Shown one piece after another: positions 1 through 8,859 of a stretch of DNA of 64,000 nucleotides (the stretch's first letter is position 1; the number at the start of each line of letters is the position of its first letter). The DNA is from MWBF01 sp040772005 (GTDB lineage Bacteria; Chloroflexota; Anaerolineae; CG2-30-64-16). The notes beneath the pieces are model-generated. The model was not told the origin of the DNA. It saw only the letters and a list, made by a program, of their open reading frames with translations, and did not search any database. The position numbers were made by a program, and so were the translations under genes. The DNA is taken from the NCBI GenBank assembly GCA_040772005.1, contig JAXGYZ010000002.1, positions 930,001-994,000 on the forward strand, read 5' to 3'.

Positions 1-1086
<1,086 letters not shown>

Positions 1087-1126
1087 ATTGTCACCTCTCT
1101 GAGGTAGTTGTCTCTTGCCTGGCTCT

Positions 1127-1166
1127 GGCACGGTGTGCTGTGGCTTCGCCACAGCCGAGACCGGCC
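1127..1166. repeat. 40-bp palindromic repeat, copy 1 (loop TTC)
   Basis: The arms CTGTGGC and GCCACAG enclose loop TTC. The flanks GGCACGGTGTG and CGAGACCGGCC are shared with the copy at 34435-34474, where the loop is GAA, the reverse complement. It lies upstream of kamA, between its promoter region and the rubredoxin-like gene. Confidence 0.8.
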
Positions 1167-1213
1167 AGAGCTGGTTATGCACTGTTCCAGGTTCGACTGC
1201 TGCCCAAACGAAA

Positions 1214-1301
1214 CCCCTGCGACCATAGATGCAAGTTACGCGGCGGCGGCCGGCGCCGGATGGCGCTGGCGGCAGACCACGCATAACTGCGGTCGCAGGG
1301 G
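1214..1301. repeat. Long inverted repeat in kamA upstream region
   Basis: An 11-bp perfect inverted repeat (CCCCTGCGACC at 1214-1224, GGTCGCAGGGG at 1291-1301) closes an about 66-nt GC-rich loop with further internal pairing. It lies in the 428-bp gap upstream of kamA (1087-1514), which otherwise shows no convincing gene. It could be a structured leader of kamA or an intergenic palindromic element; no known riboswitch consensus was recognised. Confidence 0.5.
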
Positions 1302-1464
1302 CGATGAAATCGTGATGTATATCGGGCCCTACAGCCCATGACGCTCAACCGGAGCGTCGGGGCCGCGGTCACCCAACCTTATGTGTTCAGTTAACAGCCG
1401 CCGGGAGCGCGACGGCTATACTGCCTCCCTTTCCTGTTCCTGGTCTTGCCTGTCCGCATGATTC

Positions 1465-1514
1465 GTAGCATAGGGCTTTGTGCCCGTGAATACGCCCACA
1501 AGAGGCTATGCTAC
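1465..1514. repeat. Hairpin directly after the rubredoxin-like gene
   Basis: GTAGCATAG (1465-1473) pairs with CTATGCTAC (1506-1514), and the inner bases CTTTGTG/CACAAGAG also pair. It begins at the first base after the stop codon of the minus-strand gene ending at 1515. There is no U-run on the transcribed strand, so it is not a classical intrinsic terminator. It may act as a 3'-end-stabilising hairpin. Confidence 0.6.
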
Positions 1515-1763
1515 TCAATAGTCGTCGTCCTCATCTACATCCACATCGAAGCTATCTGTGTCGTCAGCCTCATCGGTCTCGTCCTCGATCTCCCACTCGT
1601 CGTCATCATCTTCGTCGTAGGCGAAGAACTCGAACGCCGTGCCGGGAGCCCCACACTCGGGACATTCCCTGGGTCGTTGACCCTGTACGCCTTCTTCGAT
1701 GTATCCGCACTCGACACATTCCCATTCACCGGTGGCCGGAGGGACATTGCCGAACTGCACCAT
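1515..1763 (-). CDS. Rubredoxin-like zinc-ribbon protein with acidic tail
   Basis: This is an 82-residue protein starting at an ATG preceded by a strong AGGAGG site. It carries two CxxC knuckles, C16-C19 and C34-C37, in a rubredoxin/rubrerythrin-type context (WECVECGY ... RPRECPECGA), so it should bind one Fe or Zn. Residues about 50-82 are almost all Asp/Glu with Thr and Ser, an unusual tail for a rubredoxin. The knuckles resemble the C-terminal rubredoxin-like domain found in rubrerythrins and in short predicted redox or nucleic-acid-binding ribbons. Its role is unknown; it is monocistronic, with xylonate dehydratase transcribed divergently. Confidence 0.75.
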   Translation of the reverse strand: MVQFGNVPPATGEWECVECGYIEEGVQGQRPRECPECGAPGTAFEFFAYDEDDDDEWEIEDETDEADDTDSFDVDVDEDDDY

Positions 1764-1892
1764 GAGTTGTCCTCCTGAAGGCAAAGAAACGGGCCATGTC
1801 AACTGCCCGGCGTCACCGTATATCAGTTTACTCCGCAACGGACGGGATTTCGGTGGTCAAGTATGCAATGGTCGATTCGCGGCGCGCAAACA

Positions 1893-1928
1893 TTGCCGGT
1901 GACTGGGGAGGTGATACAATAATTGTAT
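1893..1928 (+). promoter_or_regulatory. Promoter and palindromic operator of the xylonate dehydratase gene
   Basis: The -35 box is TTGCCG (1893-1898), the spacer 16 bp, and the -10 box TACAAT (1915-1920). A perfect palindrome, ATACAAT-A-ATTGTAT (1914-1928), covers the -10 box and the expected start site. This is the usual position of a repressor operator. Confidence 0.6.
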
Positions 1929-1967
1929 GCAGTTAGAAGCGGATGTCAATTCAGAGATGGAGCTATC

Positions 1968-3896
1968 ATGGACGACGACCTTTACCATATCTCGACCCAT
2001 GCGCGCGGCCCGATAGGCCGCCTGCCCCTGGATGCCGAATATCTGCGCACCGCGCCGAGTGGCGAAATCTTCGGGTTGAGCCAGGATGCCGGCATGGGCT
2101 GGGATCCGCGCCGGCTGCGCGCGAAGGAATTCCTCATCCTCAGTACGCAGGGCGGCGTGCGCGCGCCGGACGGCACGCCGGTCGCCCTGGGCTATCACAC
2201 AGGACACTGGGAGGTGGGCCTGCTGGTGGAGGCGGCCGCGCGGCAGATTGCCGAGTCGGGCGCGACCCCCTTCGCCGGCTTTGTGAGCGACCCCTGCGAC
2301 GGCCGCACCCAGGGTACGCCGGGCATGATGGACAGCCTGGCCTATCGCAACGACGCGGCGCTGGTCCTGCGCCGGCTCATCCGCTCGCTGCCCACGCGGC
2401 GCGGGGTGCTGGGCATCGCAACGTGCGACAAGGGGCTGCCTGCGATGATGATGGCGCTTGCGGCGCAGCGAGAGCTGTCCACGGTCATCGTGCCGGGCGG
2501 CGTGACGCTGCTGCCGGAGCAGGGCGAGGACGCGGGCAAGATTCAGTCGGTCGGTGCGCGCTTCGCACATGGCCTGATCTCGCTGGACGAGGCCGCAGAC
2601 CTGACCTGCCATACCTGTGCCTCACCGGGCGGCGGCTGCCAGTTCCTCGGCACCGCCGCGACGAGCCAGGTGGTGGCCGAGGCGCTGGGCCTGTCGCTGC
2701 TCCACTCGGCGCTCTCGCCGTCGGGCCAACCGGTCTGGCTGGACCTGGCGCGGCGCTCCGCACGCGCGCTGCTTGACCTCGAGGTCGCGGCCCTGACTAC
2801 GGGCGACATCCTGACGGAGGACGCGCTGCACAACGCCATGACGGTTCATGCCGCATTCGGCGGCAGCACGAACCTGCTGCTGCACGTCCCGGCCATCGCA
2901 CACGCGGCGGGCCTGCGCCGGCCCGTTGCCGCGGACTGGGCGGCGATCAACCGGCAGGTCCCGCGGCTGGTGGATGTGCTGCCCAACGGTCCGACCGGCT
3001 ATGCAACGGTCCAGGTGTTCCTCGCGGGCGGCGTGCCTGAGGTCATGCTGCATCTGCGGCGGCTCGGCCTGCTGCGGCTCGATGCGCGGACGGTCGAAGG
3101 CTGCACGCTCGGTGAACAGCTCGACCGGTGGGAGGACAGCGAGCGCCGCGCCCGCATGCGCGCCCGGCTGCAAGAGGTGGATGGCATCGACCCGGACGAC
3201 GTCATCATGGCCCCCGATGCGGCTGCGCGCCGCGGGCTGACGAGCACCGTCTGCTTCCTCGGCGGCAACCTCGCGCCCGATGGCGCCGTCATCAAGAGCA
3301 CCGCGCTGGATCCATCAGTTGTGGACCCGGACGGCGTCTACCGCAAGACCGGGCCGGCGCGCGTGTTCACGACCGAGCGTGACGCCATCGCGGCCATCAA
3401 GGGCCTGACGCCCGACCCGGTCCGTCCCGGCGATGTGCTGGTGCTGATGGGCCGCGGTCCGTTGGGTTCGGGCATGGAAGAAGCCTACCAACTGACCGCT
3501 GCGCTGCGCTACTTGCCGTGGGGCAAGGAGGTTGCGCTCATCACCGATGCGCGGTTCAGCGGGCTGAGCACAGGCGCGTGCGTGGGCCACGTCGGGCCGG
3601 AAGCGCTGGCCGGCGGACCGCTGGGCCGCGTGCGTGATGGGGATGTCATCCGCCTTATCGTTGATCGGGTGAACCTGGCGGGCCGGATCGACCTGGTCGG
3701 CGCGGCGGGCACGGTCCACGGGGAGGCATGGGGCACGGCAACGCTGGCTGCGCGGCCGGCGCATCCCGATCTGCGCGCCGACCCTGGCCTGCCCGACGAT
3801 ACGCGGCTGTGGGCGGCGCTGCAGCAGGTCTGCGGCGGCACGTGGGGCGGCTGCGTCTATGACGTGGACACGATCGTCGCGCGGCTGGCGGGCTGA
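1968..3896 (+). CDS. yjhG: D-xylonate dehydratase, IlvD/Edd family (YjhG/YagF type)
   Basis: This is a 642-residue protein. The start ATG at 1968 follows GGAG; an upstream in-frame codon at 1923 overlaps the promoter and is rejected. It aligns by eye along its full length with YjhG/YagF dehydratases: SDPCDGRTQG (Fe-S cysteine), ATCDKGLPA, GGGCQFLGTA, AFGGSTNLLLH, DARFSGLSTGACVGHVGPEA and a closing GGTWGGCVYDV. The family dehydrates sugar acids such as D-xylonate to 2-keto-3-deoxy acids using an Fe-S cluster in the cytoplasm. Another sugar acid could be the substrate. It stands alone with its own promoter and operator, and the sugar-catabolism island lies 30 kb away. Confidence 0.9.
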   Translation: MDDDLYHISTHARGPIGRLPLDAEYLRTAPSGEIFGLSQDAGMGWDPRRLRAKEFLILSTQGGVRAPDGTPVALGYHTGHWEVGLLVEAAARQIAESGATPFAGFVSDPCDGRTQGTPGMMDSLAYRNDAALVLRRLIRSLPTRRGVLGIATCDKGLPAMMMALAAQRELSTVIVPGGVTLLPEQGEDAGKIQSVGARFAHGLISLDEAADLTCHTCASPGGGCQFLGTAATSQVVAEALGLSLLHSALSPSGQPVWLDLARRSARALLDLEVAALTTGDILTEDALHNAMTVHAAFGGSTNLLLHVPAIAHAAGLRRPVAADWAAINRQVPRLVDVLPNGPTGYATVQVFLAGGVPEVMLHLRRLGLLRLDARTVEGCTLGEQLDRWEDSERRARMRARLQEVDGIDPDDVIMAPDAAARRGLTSTVCFLGGNLAPDGAVIKSTALDPSVVDPDGVYRKTGPARVFTTERDAIAAIKGLTPDPVRPGDVLVLMGRGPLGSGMEEAYQLTAALRYLPWGKEVALITDARFSGLSTGACVGHVGPEALAGGPLGRVRDGDVIRLIVDRVNLAGRIDLVGAAGTVHGEAWGTATLAARPAHPDLRADPGLPDDTRLWAALQQVCGGTWGGCVYDVDTIVARLAG

Positions 3897-3912
3897 CAGT
3901 GATCTGGGCAGA

Positions 3913-4056
3913 GGAGGGCGCGGCCATCGCGAATCAGCGAATGGCGCTGCGGCGCTGGGCACGAATACGCGAATCCCACGCGCCGCGGTGGCCCGATTCG
4001 CGTATTCGTGTTGCGCCCGTGGGCGCATTCGGTTATTCGCGATGGCCGCGCCCTCC
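3913..4056. repeat. 144-bp complex palindromic element, copy A
   Basis: The outer arms GGAGGGCGCGGCCATCGCGA and their complement at the right end bracket inner inverted segments (CGAATACGCGAAT / ATTCGCGTATTCG). The same architecture and much of the sequence recur at 53496-53632. It lies between the convergent ends of xylonate dehydratase and the MORN protein. Confidence 0.75.
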
Positions 4057-4061
4057 TAACG

Positions 4062-4448
4062 TTACGTCCTGGGTCTGAAGACCTTGCTCTGCTTCACGGC
4101 CCCATCACGGTCGTAGACCGTCCACGGCCCGACCTTCTTGCCGCGCTCGTAGGAACCCTCATCCCACAACTGGCCGTTGTCGAAGTACCGCTGCCAGGGA
4201 CCGGTCTGCTGCCCATTCTCGAAGGCCCCGGCCTGCATCAGTTGGCCGTTGTCGTGCCACCATTGCCAGAAGCCCTCAAATTGATCCTGCCGGTATTCGC
4301 CGGTCGCCTTCATCTGGCCGTTCTTATAGTAGTAGGTCCAGCGGCCGTGCCGCTTGCCGCCCTGGTAGGTCCCTTCGGCGGACAGCGTGCCGTCGGCAAA
4401 GAGCTCCCGGTGGGGCCCGTGCTGCGGGCGTTCAGCATTCTGCTTCAC
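4062..4448 (-). CDS. MORN-repeat / YwqK-like protein
   Basis: This is a 128-residue protein starting at a GTG preceded by GGGAGG; the longer reading frame upstream has no ribosome site. It is composed almost wholly of about 23-residue repeats of the form DNGQL-x-x-x-G-x-Y-x-x-G-x-x-x-G-x-W-x-x-Y, four to five copies, as in MORN-repeat proteins and the YwqK antitoxin family. No signal peptide, membrane segment or catalytic motif is visible. YwqK proteins are annotated as antitoxins to YwqJ deaminase toxins, but no toxin partner is adjacent here. A structural or binding role is as likely. Confidence 0.7.
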   Translation of the reverse strand: MKQNAERPQHGPHRELFADGTLSAEGTYQGGKRHGRWTYYYKNGQMKATGEYRQDQFEGFWQWWHDNGQLMQAGAFENGQQTGPWQRYFDNGQLWDEGSYERGKKVGPWTVYDRDGAVKQSKVFRPRT

Positions 4449-4522
4449 AGTCTTATCCCTCCCGTTACAGGATAGTATAACATCAGTTGCATTTGGGACG
4501 CCTGGAATCTGCCAAAACGCGT

Positions 4523-4551
4523 TTGACAGCGCGCGAGGCCTGTGGCATACT
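4523..4551 (+). promoter_or_regulatory. trpS promoter
   Basis: TTGACA (4523-4528), 17-bp spacer, CATACT (4546-4551). Transcription would start near 4558, giving a leader of about 365 nt that holds the T-box. Confidence 0.7.
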
Positions 4552-4557
4552 GCGCAC

Positions 4558-4857
4558 ATATACACGAACGACTGTGAACCGGGCAAGTAGGCGGCGCACG
4601 GGGCATCGCAGAGAGCCTCTGACAGGTGTGAGAGAGGTTGTCACCGCGTCGCTGAATGGGCCGGGGAGTTGCAGGCCGATAAGGCCGCGCCGGAGACGCC
4701 ACCGTTATCAGGGCGCGCGGCATCCCTGTCTGCATATGCGCAGGGTTGCCGGTTGAGCGGGGCCGGCGCGCCGGCCCAAGCAGGGTGGCACCGCGAGGTA
4801 TGCACCGCAAACGTTGCGCCTCGTCCCTGGAATTCCAGGGACGAGGCGTGTTGTTTT
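4558..4857 (+). promoter_or_regulatory. T-box riboswitch leader of trpS (specifier UGG)
   Basis: The conserved T-box sequence AGGGTGGCACCGCG lies at 4782-4795. It is followed by an intrinsic terminator (arms CGCCTCGTCCCTGG/CCAGGGACGAGGCG, 4817-4848, then TGTTGTTTT). Stem I contains an AGAGAG element near 4609 and a specifier region GAA-TGG-GCCGGGGAGT, with TGG (Trp) at 4657-4659. The same block GCCGGGGAGT follows the GTC triplet in the valS leader, which anchors the alignment. Uncharged tRNA-Trp should stabilise the antiterminator and allow trpS transcription. Confidence 0.92.
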
Positions 4858-4922
4858 AAACCAATCAAGACGTTCCGCCGGAACGGCTTTACGGATTCAT
4901 AAGGTAGCGAAGGAGAGTCTTA

Positions 4923-6020
4923 ATGGAAACCCGCAAGCGCATTCTGACTGGAGACCGGCCCACCGGCCTCTTACACCTGGGTCATTATGTGGGCAGCCTG
5001 CGCAACCGCGTGCGCCTGCAAGATGAATACGAGTGTTTCTTCATCATCGCGGACCTGCACATGCTGACCACGAAGAACACGACGGAGGACATTGCCAAAG
5101 TCACGGACAACGCGCGCGGCATGGTGCTGGATTACCTGGCCGCGGGGATCGACCCGGCCAAGTGCACCATCTTCCTCCAGTCCGCAGTCCACGAGACCTA
5201 CGAGCTGGCCCTGCTGCTGGGCAACCTGGTGACGGTGCCGCGGCTGGTGCGCGTGCCGAGCATCAAGGATATGGCGCGGGCCGCCATGTTGGACGTGGAA
5301 GCCATCCCCTTCGGCCTGCTGGGATACCCGGTCCTCCAGGCCGCGGACATCCTGCTGCCCCGCGCCCACCTGGTTCCCGTGGGCAAGGATAACCAGGCGC
5401 ACGTCGAGGTGACGCGCGAGCTCGCGCGGCGCTTCAACAACCTGTATGGCGAGGTCTTCCCGATTCCCGATGACCTGGTAGAGGGCGACTCGCTGCCGGG
5501 CACGGACGGGCAGGCCAAGATGAGCAAGTCCATCGGCAACACCATCTTCCTGTCCGAGGACGCGGCGAGCGTGCGCAAGAAGGTGCAGGGGATGTATACC
5601 GACCCGAACCGCATCCGTGCGGATATCCCGGGCAACGTAGAGGGCAACCCGGTCTTCACCTACCTGGATCATTTCGATCCCGACAAGGCGCTGGTGGCGG
5701 AGCTCAAGGAGCGTTACCGGGCCGGCAAGGTGGGCGATGTGGAGGTCAAGGAGCGGCTGGCGAACACGCTCAACGCGTTCCTCGATCCCATGCGCGAGCG
5801 CCGCGCCTATTACGCCTCGCAGGGCGGCCTGGTCGATGAGATCATCTACGAGGGCAGCCTGCGGATGCAGCGAGAAGCGGGGGAGACCATGCGCATCGTC
5901 AAGAAGGCGATGGGCCTGTCCAGCACCTTCAACCGGATTGCGCGCAAGGCGGAGGATCGGGCCAAGAAGCTGGCGAAGACCGGAGCTGCCGCCGCGACGC
6001 GGACCGGCGAGTCAGCATGA
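4923..6020 (+). CDS. trpS: Tryptophan--tRNA ligase
   Basis: This is a 365-residue class I aminoacyl-tRNA synthetase, close to the usual TrpRS length of 330-360. HLGH is at residues 18-21, with KMSKS at 199-203 inside the typical GQAKMSKSIGN context, and the Trp-pocket segment GYPVLQAADIL is present. The start ATG follows GAAGGAG. A Lys/Ala-rich tail (residues 340-365) extends the normal C-terminus. The gene lies 66 bp behind the terminator of its T-box leader. The aldo/keto reductase gene follows after about 107 bp, possibly on the same transcript. Confidence 0.96.
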   Translation: METRKRILTGDRPTGLLHLGHYVGSLRNRVRLQDEYECFFIIADLHMLTTKNTTEDIAKVTDNARGMVLDYLAAGIDPAKCTIFLQSAVHETYELALLLGNLVTVPRLVRVPSIKDMARAAMLDVEAIPFGLLGYPVLQAADILLPRAHLVPVGKDNQAHVEVTRELARRFNNLYGEVFPIPDDLVEGDSLPGTDGQAKMSKSIGNTIFLSEDAASVRKKVQGMYTDPNRIRADIPGNVEGNPVFTYLDHFDPDKALVAELKERYRAGKVGDVEVKERLANTLNAFLDPMRERRAYYASQGGLVDEIIYEGSLRMQREAGETMRIVKKAMGLSSTFNRIARKAEDRAKKLAKTGAAAATRTGESA

Positions 6021-6127
6021 TCCAGACCGGCCGGGCGGCGCTTGCCGGCCGCGCGAGCGCGAGCGGTACAGCCCGTTTTGCGGCACGGCACTGCGCGGAC
6101 CAGCGACCACCGGAGGGGCGGCCTGCG

Positions 6128-7192
6128 GTGCATCCTACGCACTACCGGCAAGCATTGAGGCTGACGGCCTTAGGGCTGACGGTGGCGTCGGTCGGCTATG
6201 GCACGTCGGGCGGCGCGCTCTCGGACGAGGTGGATGCCGCCTATCGCGCCGCGGTCGCAGAGGTCGTTGGCTGCGGCTGCAATCTGCTGGACACCGCGCC
6301 CAGCTATCGCGCGCAGCGGAGCGAGCTGGCGCTGGGCCGCGCGATCGCAGAGCTCGTGGAGGCCGGCGCGTGCCGTCGCGATGAACTCGTGGTGATGAGC
6401 AAGGGCGGGCTGATTCCGCATTACCTGCAGCGGCCTGCGGACCCCGCCCAGTATGTGTACGATGCTTTTGTGCGCAGCGGCATCGCGGACCCGGAAGACC
6501 TGGCCGGCGGCATCCACTGCCTTGCGCCGAGTTTCCTGGCCCAGCAGGTCGCATGGAGCCTGCGCAACCTGGGCCTGCGCGCGCTGGATATCTACTTCAT
6601 ACAGAATCCGGAGATTCAACTGGCGTTCGTGGACCGGGCGACCTTCCGCAAGCGCATGCAACTGGCCTTCGCCGCGCTGGAGGAGGAGGTGGCCGCGGGC
6701 CGCGTCGGCTGCTACGGCATCGCGACCTGGGAAGGGCTGCGCCGCGCACCGGTCTCCGCGGACTACCTGAGCCTGGAAGTCATGCTGCGACTGGCCGCGG
6801 AGGTCGCCGGGCCTGACCACCACCTGCGGGCCATCCAACTGCCGGTCAACGCGGTCATGGCGGAAGCGCAGACTTTGCGCAACCAGCCGGTGGGCAGCAA
6901 AGTTCTCACCGTGCTGAACGCTGCGCGCGACCTGGGTGTAACCGTCATCGGCAGCGCGGCGTTGGGACAGGGGGCGCTCACCGACCGGCACGCGGCTGTG
7001 CTGGCCGACACATTCCCGCGGCTGGACGGCCTGGCGCCGCGCGCCTTGCAGTTTGCGCGTTCGCTGCCGCAGGTCACGGCCGCGCTGTTCGGCAGCCTCG
7101 ACCCTGCGCACCTCCGGCAGACGCTCGCCGTGAGCGCGGTTGCGCCGGACCCGGAGCGCGCGCTGCGCGCCGCGCAGATTCTGGCAAGATAG
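6128..7192 (+). CDS. Aldo/keto reductase family protein
   Basis: The GTG start at 6128 has GGAGGGG nine bases upstream; the longer frame from 6017 has no such site. This gives 354 residues. The barrel motifs LDTAPSYR (D55, Y60) and VVMSKGG (K92) match three of the four catalytic residues of aldo/keto reductases. The fourth, normally His in an LHNPE-like strand, reads YFIQNPE, so Gln159 replaces it. A long acidic loop (residues 100-130) is also present. It may be a reductase with altered chemistry, or a dehydrogenase-like or non-catalytic member. The next gene starts 4 bp after its stop, so it is co-transcribed with the HAD pair. Confidence 0.8.
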   Translation: MHPTHYRQALRLTALGLTVASVGYGTSGGALSDEVDAAYRAAVAEVVGCGCNLLDTAPSYRAQRSELALGRAIAELVEAGACRRDELVVMSKGGLIPHYLQRPADPAQYVYDAFVRSGIADPEDLAGGIHCLAPSFLAQQVAWSLRNLGLRALDIYFIQNPEIQLAFVDRATFRKRMQLAFAALEEEVAAGRVGCYGIATWEGLRRAPVSADYLSLEVMLRLAAEVAGPDHHLRAIQLPVNAVMAEAQTLRNQPVGSKVLTVLNAARDLGVTVIGSAALGQGALTDRHAAVLADTFPRLDGLAPRALQFARSLPQVTAALFGSLDPAHLRQTLAVSAVAPDPERALRAAQILAR

Positions 7193-7196
7193 GACC

Positions 7197-7940
7197 ATGC
7201 AGATTCAGGCAGTCTTGTTCGACCTGGGCGACACGCTGGTGGACCTGGGCGAGGGCCGCGGCAGCTATGAGGCGCGGCTGCTCCTGCGCGCGGGGCATGT
7301 GTATGACGTGCTGGCCGCACAGGGCGTGGCGGGTCTCCCCGGCCGCGCGCATTTCGCGGCGGCGCTGGCCGAGGACAGCGAGGCACAGTACCACGCGGCC
7401 CTGGCCGAACTGCGCGGCATCGACATCTACACGGTGATGGCGCGCTTTCTCGCGCGGCAGGGCCTGCCCGTGAACGACGAACTTGTCGAGGCGGCCAGCA
7501 CCGCTTATTGTGTCGGCGGGGGCGGCCCGACCGCGCCGCTCAGGCCCGGAGCGCTGGAAGTCCTGCAGCGACTTCATGCCGCAGGGTATCGTCTGGGCGC
7601 CATCTCCAACACGGTGCAGCCCGCGCGTTTCATGGCCGAGTCGTTGGTGCGCCGCGGGCTGGCGCCCTACTTCAGTGTGCAGGTCTACTCGTCCGAGGCA
7701 GGTGTCGCCAAGCCGCACCCCGATATCTTCCGCCGCGCGCTGGACTTGCTGGGCGTCGCGCCGGAGGAGGCCGTCTATGTGGGCGACCGGCTGGTCGCGG
7801 ACGTCGGCGGCGCGCACGCAGCGGGGATGCGGGGGGTGCTCATCGAGGTGGATCACCGCTTCGAGCAGCATGCGGAGATCGTGCCGGATGCCCGGATTCG
7901 GGAACTGGCGGAACTGCCTGTCGTCCTGCAGGCGCTTTGA
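7197..7940 (+). CDS. HAD-superfamily hydrolase, subfamily IA
   Basis: This is a 247-residue protein; ATG at 7197 follows AGGA directly after the aldo/keto reductase stop. Motif I reads LFDLGDTL (D9), in which Gly replaces the usual second Asp and the Asp lies one residue on, a variant common in this subfamily. Motif III lysine is in GVAKPHPDIF, and motif IV in VGDRLVADVGGA. A helical cap (residues about 20-110) is inserted after motif I. It probably acts as a phosphatase on small phosphorylated metabolites. It is followed within 16 bp by a second, different HAD gene. Confidence 0.82.
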   Translation: MQIQAVLFDLGDTLVDLGEGRGSYEARLLLRAGHVYDVLAAQGVAGLPGRAHFAAALAEDSEAQYHAALAELRGIDIYTVMARFLARQGLPVNDELVEAASTAYCVGGGGPTAPLRPGALEVLQRLHAAGYRLGAISNTVQPARFMAESLVRRGLAPYFSVQVYSSEAGVAKPHPDIFRRALDLLGVAPEEAVYVGDRLVADVGGAHAAGMRGVLIEVDHRFEQHAEIVPDARIRELAELPVVLQAL

Positions 7941-7956
7941 GAACACGGAGAGGCCG

Positions 7957-8721
7957 ATGGAACACCCGAAGAACTACCTGATCGACATGGACGGCGTGCT
8001 GGTGACAGGCGGCACGCTGATCCCCGGCGCCGACCTGTTCATCGAGCGGCTCAAGGCGGCGGGTAAGAAGTTCCTCGTGCTGACCAACAACCCGCGCTAC
8101 ACGCCCGGCGATCTCGCCTATCGCTTGCAGGGCATCGGGTTGAACGTCCCGCCGGAGGCCATCTTCACCTCTGCGATGGCGACCGGCCATTTCCTCCACG
8201 CGCAGCGGCCGAACGGCACTGCCTTCGTCATCGGCGACAGCGGGCTGACCTGGGCTATACACAGCGCGGGGTATGTCATCACCGACCGCAATCCGGACTA
8301 CGTGGTGCTGGGCGAGGCGGCCAGCTATTCGCTGGAGAGCCTGACCCATGCCATCCGGCTCATCCAGGCGGGCGCGCGCTTCATCGCCACGAACCCCGAC
8401 CCCAGCGGCCCGTCGGAAGCGGGCACAGTTCCGGCGTGCGGCGCGGTCGCCGCGCTCATCGAGCGGGCCAGCGGCGTCAACGCCTTCTTCGTGGGCAAGC
8501 CGAACCCGCTGATGATGCGCATCGCGCTCAACCACATCGGCGCGCACTCGGAAGAGACGGTCATGGTGGGCGACCGGATGGACACCGACATGATTGCCGG
8601 CGTGCAGACCGGCATGGACACCATCCTCGTGTTGTCGGGCGTGACGCGGCGGGAGGATATCGAGCGATATCCCTACCGGCCGCTGGCGGTCGTGGGCTCG
8701 GTGGCCGAGATTGAGGTATAG
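7957..8721 (+). CDS. HAD-IIA family phosphatase (NagD-like)
   Basis: This is a 254-residue protein starting at ATG 7957 with GGAGAGG upstream. Motif I is LIDMDGVL (D10, D12), motif II LTNNPRYT, motif III GKPNPLMM and motif IV GDRMDTDMIAG; this spacing is that of the NagD/4-nitrophenylphosphatase IIA subfamily. It is expected to dephosphorylate nucleotide or sugar phosphates. It ends the trpS-AKR-HAD-HAD run and is followed by a palindromic element and the convergent etfA. Confidence 0.88.
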   Translation: MEHPKNYLIDMDGVLVTGGTLIPGADLFIERLKAAGKKFLVLTNNPRYTPGDLAYRLQGIGLNVPPEAIFTSAMATGHFLHAQRPNGTAFVIGDSGLTWAIHSAGYVITDRNPDYVVLGEAASYSLESLTHAIRLIQAGARFIATNPDPSGPSEAGTVPACGAVAALIERASGVNAFFVGKPNPLMMRIALNHIGAHSEETVMVGDRMDTDMIAGVQTGMDTILVLSGVTRREDIERYPYRPLAVVGSVAEIEV

Positions 8722-8727
8722 ACGAGG

Positions 8728-8859
8728 CCTCACCCCCCGACCCCCTCTCCTGCAGCCCTGCTGCAGGAGAGGGGGAGTTGACAAGAGGTTTCTCCCCTCT
8801 CCTGAAGGCCGCAGCCTTCAGGAGAGGGGGTGCGAGCGAAGCTCGCCCAGGGGGTGAGG
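8728..8859. repeat. MITE-like palindromic element with CCTCACCCCC ends
   Basis: The terminal inverted repeat is CCTCACCCCC (8728-8737) / GGGGGTGAGG (8850-8859). Inside are two hairpins built on CCCTCTCCTGCAG and CCCTCTCCTGAAGG with their complements. A related single-hairpin element lies at 57793-57862. The right end touches the etfA stop codon. Confidence 0.75.

Noticed and set aside
1191..1206. tRNA T-arm-like GGTTCGACTGC sequence
   Set aside because: No acceptor stem, anticodon arm or CCA end is found in the surrounding 80 bp.
4062..4448. YwqK antitoxin with a partner toxin
   Set aside because: The repeats fit, but no YwqJ-like deaminase or other toxin gene is adjacent, so a toxin-antitoxin system was not claimed.
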